8,385 nucleotides of DNA from JACRIK01 sp040753835 (GTDB lineage: Bacteria > Planctomycetota > MHYJ01 > JACQXL01), in NCBI GenBank assembly GCA_040753835.1, contig JBFMDM010000095.1:1-8385 (forward strand), in the 5' to 3' direction. Below are positions 1 through 5,492 of the stretch, in pieces (position 1 is the first letter of the stretch; each line of letters opens with the position of its first letter). The position numbers and the translations under genes are program-made. Under the pieces are notes generated by a model. That model was not told the origin of the DNA. It did not search any database and saw only the letters and a program-made list of their open reading frames with translations.

Positions 1-132
1 GTCATCTTCACTCATACCGGAGGTCATATTCACCAGTAATGGGGGGCATTTTCACCCCTACCAGTAGTCATATTCACCCACGGTGGGGGTGATATTCACC
101 CAGGGTGGGGGTGATATTCACCCGGGGTGGGG
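1..132. repeat. 22-bp tandem repeat array, six units
   Basis: Six units begin at 1, 23, 45, 67, 89 and 111, each exactly 22 bp, and a decayed seventh follows at 133. The last three are nearly identical (GTGATATTCACCC followed by a variable base or two and GGTGGGG); the first three are more diverged. Each good unit holds two small dyads: GTGA-TAT-TCAC, and CACCC-A-GGGTG as in the unit at 89. Twenty-two bp is about two helical turns, so equivalent sites would lie on one DNA face, as expected for arrayed protein-binding sites. The array starts at the window edge, so its full length is unknown. Confidence 0.9.
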
Positions 133-164
133 GGTAATATGGGGGAGGGGGGTATACACCCCCC
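124..164 (+). other. G-quadruplex motif overlapping a G/C hairpin
   Basis: The plus strand has four G-tracts in a row, G4 (124-127), G6 (129-134), G5 (141-145) and G6 (147-152), with loops of 1, 6 and 1 nt. This fits the strict four-tract quadruplex pattern with at least four tetrads. The last G-tract can also pair in a hairpin: GGGGGGT at 147-153 with ACCCCCC at 158-164 around the loop ATAC. The two folds compete for the same tract. No function is shown. Confidence 0.75.
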
Positions 165-188
165 TGTCTGACACGTTTCTAATAACTT

Positions 189-220
189 GCAGTAAATGGC
201 GCCTCAGGCGCCATAACTGC
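189..220. repeat. Palindromic hairpin in gene-free region
   Basis: ATGGCGCCT (196-204) and AGGCGCCAT (206-214) form perfect 9-bp arms around a single C. Outside a 2x1 internal loop the stem resumes with GCAGT (189-193) and ACTGC (216-220). There is no T-run on either side, so it does not look like a classical intrinsic terminator. It lies about 185 bp past the ppdK stop, on the downstream side of that gene. Confidence 0.8.
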
Positions 221-280
221 GAGTAAACCGGGGTGATAACGGTTACAGTGTTTATATCCATTATCGGATATATTCTGTAT

Positions 281-299
281 GGGCGAGGTTACCTCGCCC
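281..299. repeat. REP-like 19-bp palindrome
   Basis: GGGCGAGGT (281-289) and ACCTCGCCC (291-299) are perfect 9-bp arms around a single T, the same design as the palindrome at 196-214. On the minus strand the palindrome is entered through GTAGG, a flank I recall from dispersed REP-like palindromes in environmental bacterial genomes; I could not verify that here. The rest of the gene-free stretch (165-404) shows no convincing ORF, promoter or RNA gene. Confidence 0.7.
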
Positions 300-313
300 C
301 TACTCCATATTAT

Positions 314-364
314 GCCCCGAATGCCCGTCCGACCCTGCCCATCCCTATAGCCATCGGGGCAGGT
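314..364. repeat. Inverted repeats downstream of ppdK
   Basis: GCCCCGA (314-320) pairs with TCGGGGC (354-360), and an overlapping alternative stem pairs CCTGCCC (334-340) with GGGCAGG (357-363). The GCCCCGA/TCGGGGC arms are the same as the core arms of the palindrome inside the 5' part of ppdK (3057-3082), so the two may belong to one repeat family. The position 40-90 bp past the ppdK stop would suit a transcript end, but there is no T-run in the minus-strand sense. Confidence 0.5.
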
Positions 365-404
365 ATGCGGATTCCGGATAATGGATTTCCCGGTGGATTT
401 CGCC

Positions 405-3107
405 CTATTTTTTGCCTTGCAAGACCGCATGGGCCGCGGCCAGGCGCGCAATCGGCACCCGGAACGGCGAGGCGCTGACATAATTCAACCCGGCCGAGTG
501 GCAGAATATGACGGATTCCGGGTCGCCGCCGTGCTCTCCGCAAATCCCGACTTTCAGGTCCGGCCTGGTCCTGCGTCCGTTCTCGGTCGCCATCCTGATT
601 AACTTGCCCACGCCGTTCTGGTCTATAGTAACAAACGGGTCAAAGGGTAGAATCTTGTTGTCCACATAGTAGTGGATGAATTTTCCGGCGTCATCGCGCG
701 AGAACCCAAAGGTCATCTGGGTCAGGTCATTGGTGCCAAATGAGAAGAACTGTGCCTGCGAGGCAATCTCGTCTGCCGTAACCGCGGCCCGCGGTATTTC
801 TATCATCGTGCCGACCAGATACTTGATTTTGATGCCGGTCTCCCTGGCCACCTCAGCCGCAACACAATGGACAATGGCCGACTGATTTGTGAATTCATTG
901 ATATGCCCAACCAGCGGTATCATTATTTCAGGAACCACGGTCTTGCCGGCCTTGGCCACTTCGGTCGCGGCTTCCAGTATTGCCCGGACCTGCATCTCGG
1001 TGATTTCCGGATACACTATGCCCAGCCGGCAGCCCCGGTGTCCCATCATCGGGTTGAATTCGTGCAGTTCGTTGACTCGGGCAAGGAGTTTTTCCTTTTC
1101 CTTGATTTCAGATTCTGACTTGCCTTGGGCGCGCATCACGGCCACCTCAACCATCAGTTCCTCTCTTTTTGGCAGGAATTCGTGCAGGGGCGGGTCAATA
1201 GTCCGGATGGTGACCGGATATCCTTTCATTGTCTCAAAGAGTCCCTTGAAATCGTTCCGCTGGAGCGGCAGGAGTTTATTGAGCGCCTTGATACGGTCCT
1301 CTTTGGTTGTTGCCAGAATCATCTCTTGGACGATTGGGAGCCGGTCCCCGGCAAAGAACATATGCTCGGTCCGGCAGAGTCCGATGCCCTCGGCCCCGAA
1401 TTTCATTGCGTATTCGGCATCAATCGGGATATCGGCATTGGCCCTGACCTTAAGATGCCTTATTTTATCAGCCCAGGACAGGAGCGTTGCGAAATACCTG
1501 TATAACGGCGCCTTATCGGCAGATAACTTGTCCTTGACTACCTGCATCACCTCTGATTCCATAGTAGGGACATCGCCTAACATCACCTCGCCGGTGGCGC
1601 CGTCAATGGAAATATAGTCGCCTTCCTTGACCGTCAATCCGGCCACAATGAAGAGGTTCTTGTCTTCGTCCACCTTCAGGGCCGAACAGCCGACTACGCT
1701 GGGTTTGCCCATCTGGCGGCCGACCACGGCCGCATGCGAGGTCATTCCGCCGGTGGCGGTTAAGACGCCTTTTGACTGATACATCCCGGAGATATCATCC
1801 GGCGATGTTTCCTTGCGGACCAGGATAGTGCGCTCGCCTTTAGCGGCCTGTTCCACGACCTTATCCGGCGAGAAATATACCTTACCAGCCGCGGCGCCGG
1901 GTGAGGCATTCAGCCCCTTGGCAATGACCTTGAATTTAGGTCGCTCAACCGGATTGAACATCGGATGCATCAGTTGGTTGAGTTGGAGCGGCTCCACTCT
2001 TCCGACCGCCTCAACGGGCTTGATGAGTTTCTCCTTTACCATATCCACCGCAATTTTAACCGCGGCCAGGCCCGTGCGCTTGCCGTTGCGGGTCTGGAGC
2101 ATATATAACTTATTGCGCTCAATGGTGAACTCAAAGTCCTGAACGTCCTTGTAATGGCGCTCCAGGCGCGAGGTGATATTATTCAGTTCCTTGAATGCGG
2201 CCGGCATATCTTTTTCCAGTTCCACGATGGGCTTGGGCGTGCGGATACCGGCCACCACGTCCTCGCCCTGGGCATTGGTAAGATATTCGCCGTAGAAGAC
2301 CTTCTCGCCGGTGGCCGGGTTGCGGGTGAATCCCACGCCGGTGGCCGAGTCAGTTCCCATATTGCCGAAGACCATCATCTGGATATTGACGGCCGTGCCG
2401 ATATTATGGTCTATTTTATAGAGGTTGCGATAAGTAATGGCCCGCTGGTTGTTCCAGGAGCGGAAGACCGCATCACGGGCCATCTCTAATTGTTTTATGG
2501 GGTCCTGAGGGAACGGTCTGCCGGTCTGTTCCTCCACCAGTTGCAGGTATTTTCCCACGCGCTCCATTGACGTCGGAGCCGTGATTTCATCAAATAACTT
2601 CTTGTCAACGCCGAAGACAATCTCGCCGAACTGCTGGACAAAGCGGCAGGCACAGGCGCAGGCGAATTCCTCCTGGCCGGTCAGTTTGATTAGACCGTGG
2701 AAGGTCTGGTGGTTCAGGCCCAGGTTGAGGATGGTATCCATCATTCCTGGCATAGAAAACTTGGCGCCGGAGCGCACCGAGACCAGGAGCGGGTTATTGG
2801 CATCGCCGAACCGATTGCCCGCGGCGGTCTCTAATTTACGGACATAGGCGCGGAATTCATTATCCAGTTTAGGCGGGAATCTCTTCTTGCTCTCGTAGAA
2901 CATACGGCAGACCTCGGTGGAGACGGTGAATCCGGGCGGGACGGGCAGTCCGAGCCGGGCCATTTCAGCCAGGTTCGCGCCCTTGCCGCCTAATATGTCC
3001 TTCATTGAACCGTTACCCTCGGCATATTTCCCGCTCCGATGTCCTACGGGTTCGGAGCGCCCCGAACGAAGCATCGGGGCGCCGAAGAAATACAGGTACT
3101 TTTTCAT
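405..3107 (-). CDS. ppdK: Pyruvate, phosphate dikinase
   Basis: A cytosolic enzyme that interconverts pyruvate + ATP + Pi and PEP + AMP + PPi. The 900-residue product has the three family modules in order. First is the N-terminal ATP-grasp region, with GGKGANLAEMARLGLPVPPGF near residues 40-60. Next is the swivelling phosphohistidine domain, GGMTSHAAVVGR with catalytic His458. Last is the C-terminal PEP/pyruvate TIM barrel, with GAEGIGLCRTEHMFF (571-585), GTNDLTQMTFG (791-801) and GICGEHGGDP with catalytic Cys856. The start at 3107 is supported by MKKYLYFFG, which matches the usual family N-terminus; the Shine-Dalgarno is weak. About 20 extra residues (10-29) separate that N-terminus from the conserved EGNGSMKDILGGKGANL and coincide with a palindromic DNA insertion. 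Another oddity is CACAC at 150-154. The gene is last of three minus-strand genes. In a Trp-fermenting anaerobe it could run either towards PEP or, with PPi, towards ATP. Confidence 0.97.
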   Translation of the reverse strand: MKKYLYFFGAPMLRSGRSEPVGHRSGKYAEGNGSMKDILGGKGANLAEMARLGLPVPPGFTVSTEVCRMFYESKKRFPPKLDNEFRAYVRKLETAAGNRFGDANNPLLVSVRSGAKFSMPGMMDTILNLGLNHQTFHGLIKLTGQEEFACACACRFVQQFGEIVFGVDKKLFDEITAPTSMERVGKYLQLVEEQTGRPFPQDPIKQLEMARDAVFRSWNNQRAITYRNLYKIDHNIGTAVNIQMMVFGNMGTDSATGVGFTRNPATGEKVFYGEYLTNAQGEDVVAGIRTPKPIVELEKDMPAAFKELNNITSRLERHYKDVQDFEFTIERNKLYMLQTRNGKRTGLAAVKIAVDMVKEKLIKPVEAVGRVEPLQLNQLMHPMFNPVERPKFKVIAKGLNASPGAAAGKVYFSPDKVVEQAAKGERTILVRKETSPDDISGMYQSKGVLTATGGMTSHAAVVGRQMGKPSVVGCSALKVDEDKNLFIVAGLTVKEGDYISIDGATGEVMLGDVPTMESEVMQVVKDKLSADKAPLYRYFATLLSWADKIRHLKVRANADIPIDAEYAMKFGAEGIGLCRTEHMFFAGDRLPIVQEMILATTKEDRIKALNKLLPLQRNDFKGLFETMKGYPVTIRTIDPPLHEFLPKREELMVEVAVMRAQGKSESEIKEKEKLLARVNELHEFNPMMGHRGCRLGIVYPEITEMQVRAILEAATEVAKAGKTVVPEIMIPLVGHINEFTNQSAIVHCVAAEVARETGIKIKYLVGTMIEIPRAAVTADEIASQAQFFSFGTNDLTQMTFGFSRDDAGKFIHYYVDNKILPFDPFVTIDQNGVGKLIRMATENGRRTRPDLKVGICGEHGGDPESVIFCHSAGLNYVSASPFRVPIARLAAAHAVLQGKK
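3021..3082. repeat. Palindromic insertion inside the ppdK reading frame
   Basis: This segment encodes the extra residues 10-29 of PPDK. It contains a perfect 9-bp stem, GCGCCCCGA (3057-3065) with TCGGGGCGC (3074-3082) and an 8-nt loop. Competing pairings are GTTCGG (3050-3055) with CCGAAC (3062-3067), and CCGATG (3036-3041) with CATCGG (3072-3077). The apparent insertion is about 60 bp, a multiple of three with no stop codon, so the frame is kept. The core arms GCCCCGA/TCGGGGC recur at 314-360. It is reminiscent of intragenic palindromic elements described in Rickettsia, though not related in sequence as far as I can tell. Confidence 0.7.
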
Positions 3108-3149
3108 ACTTACACTTTCTAATAAATCAGAACACGAAACCCATTCCCA

Positions 3150-3234
3150 CTACGAATAACGAATTTGCGAATTACGAATTGACTCGCTACTCTTATTACA
3201 GGTTATTCGTAATTAGATTATTCGTAATTCGTAG
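3150..3234. repeat. Heptamer-built inverted repeat upstream of ppdK
   Basis: The left arm is a run of heptamers, ACGAATA, ACGAATT, one extra T, GCGAATT and ACGAATT (3152-3180). The right arm (3203-3231) is its approximate reverse complement, TTATTCG, TAATTAG, one extra A, TTATTCG and TAATTCG. The outermost 15 nt (3150-3164 and 3220-3234) pair with one mismatch. The centre between the arms is unrelated. It fills most of the 132-bp gap between the lipoprotein stop and the ppdK start, so it would lie in the ppdK leader or a read-through transcript. Confidence 0.8.
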
Positions 3235-3239
3235 AGTCA

Positions 3240-3815
3240 TCAGTCGTTTTTGTTTTTCTTCTCTTTCGGCGGTGGGGCAATGGCGTCCTCGTCTTCCTGT
3301 GGCACGCCGACAATGCTTGCCAGTGTAAAATCAATGCGCCAGCCGTCCTCCTCAAATATAAATACAAACTCTTTCTGGTAGTCAGGATGTTTCCAGTGCC
3401 TGAGCCGGACCCGGGCCTTTTCTATTATTTTAGGCGGCCCACTGGGTTGCCCTGTGGGGGACTCGTCCCCGCCTGACCCTTCCAGTCGGGCAGGTTTCAC
3501 TTCAGAGGTAATGGTTTCGCGGAAGTATTTTATGTCCTCAACTTCCCAATAGACCAGGATACTCCTGATAAGGACGCCGAAGATGGTGTATTCCAGCATC
3601 ATCTTGAAGTCGCCGTATTTATAACGTCCGCGGGTATCCTTGCTCAGGCAGTAATATGCCGTGGAGTAATCGGACTTTTCCAGCGCCTCGCGCATCACCT
3701 TGAGATTCTTCTCCGGCGAGGTCCTGGGCACGGGCATCTCCTTAGGCGGGCAGGATGCGCCGTAGGCCAATACTACGATTACGGCCGTCAGTAAAATGTA
3801 TTTCAGATGCTTCAT
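3240..3815 (-). CDS. Small predicted lipoprotein, possibly NTF2-like fold
   Basis: A 191-residue protein of unknown function. The N-terminus MKHLKYILLTAVIVVLAYGASC is a basic start, a hydrophobic stretch and then Cys22, which reads as a lipoprotein signal. The lipobox is imperfect, with Gly at -3. The body (36-170) has MREALEKSDYSTAYYCLSKD and later VRLRHWKHPDYQKEFVFIFEEDGWRID. This combination of a helix with a crowded small-residue turn and late strands ending in a Trp-containing sheet is typical of NTF2-like/DUF4878-type export proteins, but that is pattern impression only. Residues 111-128 (rich in Gly, Ser and Pro) look like an insertion and match a palindromic DNA segment. The C-terminal tail is acidic, then proline and lysine rich. 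It lies between tnaA and ppdK on the same strand, with gaps of 128 and 132 bp. No Shine-Dalgarno is visible. Confidence 0.8.
   Translation of the reverse strand: MKHLKYILLTAVIVVLAYGASCPPKEMPVPRTSPEKNLKVMREALEKSDYSTAYYCLSKDTRGRYKYGDFKMMLEYTIFGVLIRSILVYWEVEDIKYFRETITSEVKPARLEGSGGDESPTGQPSGPPKIIEKARVRLRHWKHPDYQKEFVFIFEEDGWRIDFTLASIVGVPQEDEDAIAPPPKEKKNKND
3432..3498. repeat. Palindromic insertion inside the small lipoprotein gene
   Basis: The segment encodes the Gly/Ser/Pro-rich residues of about 107-128 in the small lipoprotein, between two stretches that look like ordinary folded protein. It contains GGGGA (3457-3461) and TCCCC (3466-3470) around the loop CTCG. A looser outer pairing joins CCTG (3472-3475) with CAGG (3491-3494). 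Exact borders cannot be set without homologues. The reading frame is kept. Confidence 0.5.
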
Positions 3816-3823
3816 TTAATACT

Positions 3824-3938
3824 AACCACAGATAGATTCGCTACGTTCCCGCCAAAGGCGAGGCTCGCCCGGCTGGGCGGCACTACAAGTTTGCGCAGAT
3901 TCCACGGATTTTCTGTGAAATCTGTGTCATCTGTGGTT
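3824..3938. repeat. Nonamer-phased inverted repeat upstream of the small lipoprotein gene
   Basis: AACCACAGAT (3824-3833) and ATCTGTGGTT (3929-3938) are perfect 10-bp outer arms. The right side is made of 9-nt steps: TCTGTG recurs at 3912, 3921 and 3930, and the phase can be followed back to 3892 through tgcgcagat and tccacggat. The centre (about 3846-3880) is a GC-rich block with its own small stems, for example CGCC-AAA-GGCG. It fills the 128-bp gap between the tnaA stop and the lipoprotein start. Confidence 0.8.
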
Positions 3939-3943
3939 TATAA

Positions 3944-5308
3944 TTATATCGGTCTAAAGGTTGACTGGAAGTGGCGCATAATGGGCGACTCAAAGTCAAA
4001 GCGTACGCCCCGAACCTGCTTGCGGCGCTGCCAGATTCTGGCCGCGCATTCGGCCACGTAATCCATGTGTTCCTTGAGATAAACCCGTCTTGGGATAGCC
4101 AGCCGGACCAGTTCCAATTCAGGGAAAATGTCCTTGCCTGTGTCCGGGTCGCGGCCGGCCAGCACCGCGCCGATTTCCACCACCCTGATACCGCCTTCAA
4201 TATAGAATTCTATGGCTAATGCGTGTCCCGGGAAATGCTCCCGCCTGATATGCGGGAAGAATTTCCGTGCGTCTATATAAACCGCGTGGCCGCCAAAAGG
4301 CACCAGTACCGGGATGCCGCTTTTCTTCATCTGCTCGCCCAGCGAGGAGACCTGGCTTACCCTGTGCCTGAGGTAGTTCCCGTCAATGCCTTCATAGAGT
4401 CCGATGGCAATGGCCTCCATATCGCGCCCGTTCATTCCGCCGTAGGTTGGGAAGCCCTCAAGCAGGACGCAGAGCGGGACCATCTTCTGGTAGAGGGTTT
4501 TGCTCTTCAGCCCGATGAACCCGCCGATATTGACCAGTGCGTCCTTTTTGGCGCTCATTGTGCAGCCGTCTGCTACTGAGAATATCTCGCGGGCAATCTG
4601 CTTAACGGTCCATTTCTTATATCCGTTTTCCCGCTCACGGATGAAGTAGGCGTTCTCGGCAAAGCGGGCCGCATCAATAAAGAGCAGGCAGTTGTATTTC
4701 CGGGCGATGCGGGCCACGGCCTTGATATTGGCCATAGATACCGGCTGTCCGCCGCCGGAGTTGCAGGTGATGGTAATCAGGACATAGGCCACGTTGGCCG
4801 GGTCCTGCTTTATGGCGGTTTCCAGTTTATCCAGATTGATATTGCCCTTGAAAGGATGGGTGGATTGGGAATCGTATATTTCATCAATGGTGCAGTCAAC
4901 GGCCCGGCCGCCGATGTCTTCTATATGGGCCTTGGTGGTGTCAAAGTGCATATTGCCCGGGATAATCTGGCCTTTCTTTACCAGCGCCCGGTCCAGTATT
5001 TTCTCGGCCCCGCGGCCCTGATGGGCCGGAATGGTGTAAGGGAATCCCATTATGTCCCGGACGGCATCGTGGAGATGCTTGAAGTTGGAAGAGCCGGCGT
5101 AACTCTCATCGCCCAGCATCAGTCCGGCCCACTGGCGGTCCGACATAGCGCTCGTGCCGCTGTCGGTTAATAGGTCTATGGTGATATCCGTTGCCGGCAG
5201 GAGGAAGGGGTTATAGCCGGCCTGTTTGATTCGCTTGATGCGGTAATCGCGGGTAGTGGTGTAGATTGGCTCAACGCTCTTAATCTTAAACGGCGGCAGT
5301 ATTTGCAT
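3944..5308 (-). CDS. tnaA: Tryptophanase (tryptophan indole-lyase)
   Basis: A PLP enzyme that splits L-tryptophan into indole, pyruvate and ammonia in the cytosol. The 454-residue length is normal for the beta-eliminating lyase family. Landmarks are IDLLTDSGTSAMS (44-56), HQGRGAE (96-102), ITCNSGGGQPVSMAN (180-194), the PLP-pyridine Asp212 in IDAARFAENAYF, and the Schiff-base Lys255 in CTMSAKKDA. The sister enzyme tyrosine phenol-lyase has a Thr and an Arg that contact the phenol; here the equivalent positions are Asp123 (FDTT) and Ile379 (VVEIG), as in tryptophanases. Some stretches, such as ADGCTM and NIGGF, look more like phenol-lyase, so the assignment rests on the diagnostic residues. 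The start has GAGTGG about 8 nt upstream. The first 14 codons are duplicated exactly at 6287-6328. There is no adjacent tryptophan permease gene. Confidence 0.93.
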   Translation of the reverse strand: MQILPPFKIKSVEPIYTTTRDYRIKRIKQAGYNPFLLPATDITIDLLTDSGTSAMSDRQWAGLMLGDESYAGSSNFKHLHDAVRDIMGFPYTIPAHQGRGAEKILDRALVKKGQIIPGNMHFDTTKAHIEDIGGRAVDCTIDEIYDSQSTHPFKGNINLDKLETAIKQDPANVAYVLITITCNSGGGQPVSMANIKAVARIARKYNCLLFIDAARFAENAYFIRERENGYKKWTVKQIAREIFSVADGCTMSAKKDALVNIGGFIGLKSKTLYQKMVPLCVLLEGFPTYGGMNGRDMEAIAIGLYEGIDGNYLRHRVSQVSSLGEQMKKSGIPVLVPFGGHAVYIDARKFFPHIRREHFPGHALAIEFYIEGGIRVVEIGAVLAGRDPDTGKDIFPELELVRLAIPRRVYLKEHMDYVAECAARIWQRRKQVRGVRFDFESPIMRHFQSTFRPI

Positions 5309-5322
5309 AATTATCCACTCTT

Positions 5323-5392
5323 GCTACTAAGACACCAAGAATCCGGAGTTTACACTGAGCGGAGCGAATGTGTGCCTTAGTGCCTTGATGGC
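5323..5392. repeat. Short-unit inverted repeat upstream of tnaA
   Basis: GCTACTAAGACACCAAG (5323-5339) faces CTTAGTGCCTTGATGGC (5376-5392). The pairing is imperfect, but every mismatch is a purine or pyrimidine transition, so several could form G:U pairs in RNA. The arms are built of short near-repeats of the types GCCTTAGT and GCCTTGAT, in 8- to 9-nt steps. It lies 15 to 84 nt upstream of the tnaA start, inside the direct repeat. The copy-B equivalent spans about 6343-6427, with a longer loop containing AGTTTAC (6367-6373) and GTAAACT (6390-6396). Confidence 0.65.
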
Positions 5393-5397
5393 TAATA

Positions 5398-5436
5398 TTA
5401 ATATAATTTCCTATACGACCAAAGAATTTTCCACAT
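5398..5436 (-). CDS. Candidate Trp-rich leader peptide of tnaA
   Basis: The frame reads MWKILWSYRKLY and then a stop, 12 residues with Trp at 2 and 6. It ends about 90 nt before the tnaA start, with the inverted repeat in between. In enterobacteria tnaA is induced through a short leader, TnaC, whose key residue is a Trp; a Trp-containing mini-ORF upstream of tryptophanase is therefore suggestive. Against it, there is no clear Shine-Dalgarno, TnaC sequence features beyond Trp are absent, and so short an ORF can arise by chance. The same ORF is intact in copy B at 6433-6471. Confidence 0.25.
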   Translation of the reverse strand: MWKILWSYRKLY

Positions 5437-5456
5437 AATAATTTGCCGGGTAATGC

Positions 5457-5484
5457 TTGACTTTATCTGTCCAAATGGCATAAT
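5457..5484 (+). promoter_or_regulatory. Sigma70-type promoter for the MntA/HepT pair
   Basis: TTGACT (5457-5462), 16 nt, then CATAAT (5479-5484), with an overlapping alternative -10 TAATAT at 5481. Transcription would begin near 5491, and the ATG is at 5493. There is no Shine-Dalgarno, so the mRNA may be leaderless. The -35 lies inside the direct repeat; the -10 lies outside it. Confidence 0.6.
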
Positions 5485-5492
5485 ATAACAAT

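Larger units (their letters stand above)
1..173 (-). mobile_element. Possible end of an IS21-like insertion sequence (element would lie to the left)
   Basis: Read on the minus strand from 173, the sequence begins TGTCAGACAGGGGGG and then runs into the array of roughly 20-bp repeats of the GGGTGAATATCACC type. IS21-family elements are known to have TG...CA termini and several subterminal repeats of about this size that bind the IstA transposase. The resemblance is the whole case: no istA or istB is in the window, the other end is absent, and no target duplication can be tested. A plain minisatellite or a set of regulator sites would explain the array equally well. Confidence 0.3.
5266..5464. 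repeat. ~200-bp direct repeat, copy A (left of the TA pair)
   Basis: This 199-bp segment matches 6286-6499. It covers the first 14 codons of tnaA, its upstream region and a TTGACT box at the right edge. Outside the hairpin loop I count only three substitutions between the copies, all in the hairpin arms; the two flanks are identical. Copy A has GGA where copy B has 18 nt in the loop. The distance from copy A to copy B is 1020 bp. Confidence 0.97.

Noticed and set aside
1..132. CRISPR array
   Set aside because: Units are contiguous at 22 bp with no unique spacers, and the units themselves vary.
189..364. Intrinsic terminator for ppdK
   Set aside because: Stems are good, but none is followed by a T-run in the minus-strand sense.
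233..602. Small frames around the ppdK 3' end on both strands
   Set aside because: They run through palindromes or antisense to ppdK, with no family resemblance.
889..1617. 242-codon plus-strand frame opposite ppdK
   Set aside because: Lies wholly antisense to strongly conserved ppdK coding sequence; its protein has no recognisable domain and no Shine-Dalgarno was seen. It is a shadow frame.
3944..5308. Tyrosine phenol-lyase
   Set aside because: The positions that hold Thr and Arg in phenol-lyases are Asp123 and Ile379 here, as in tryptophanases.
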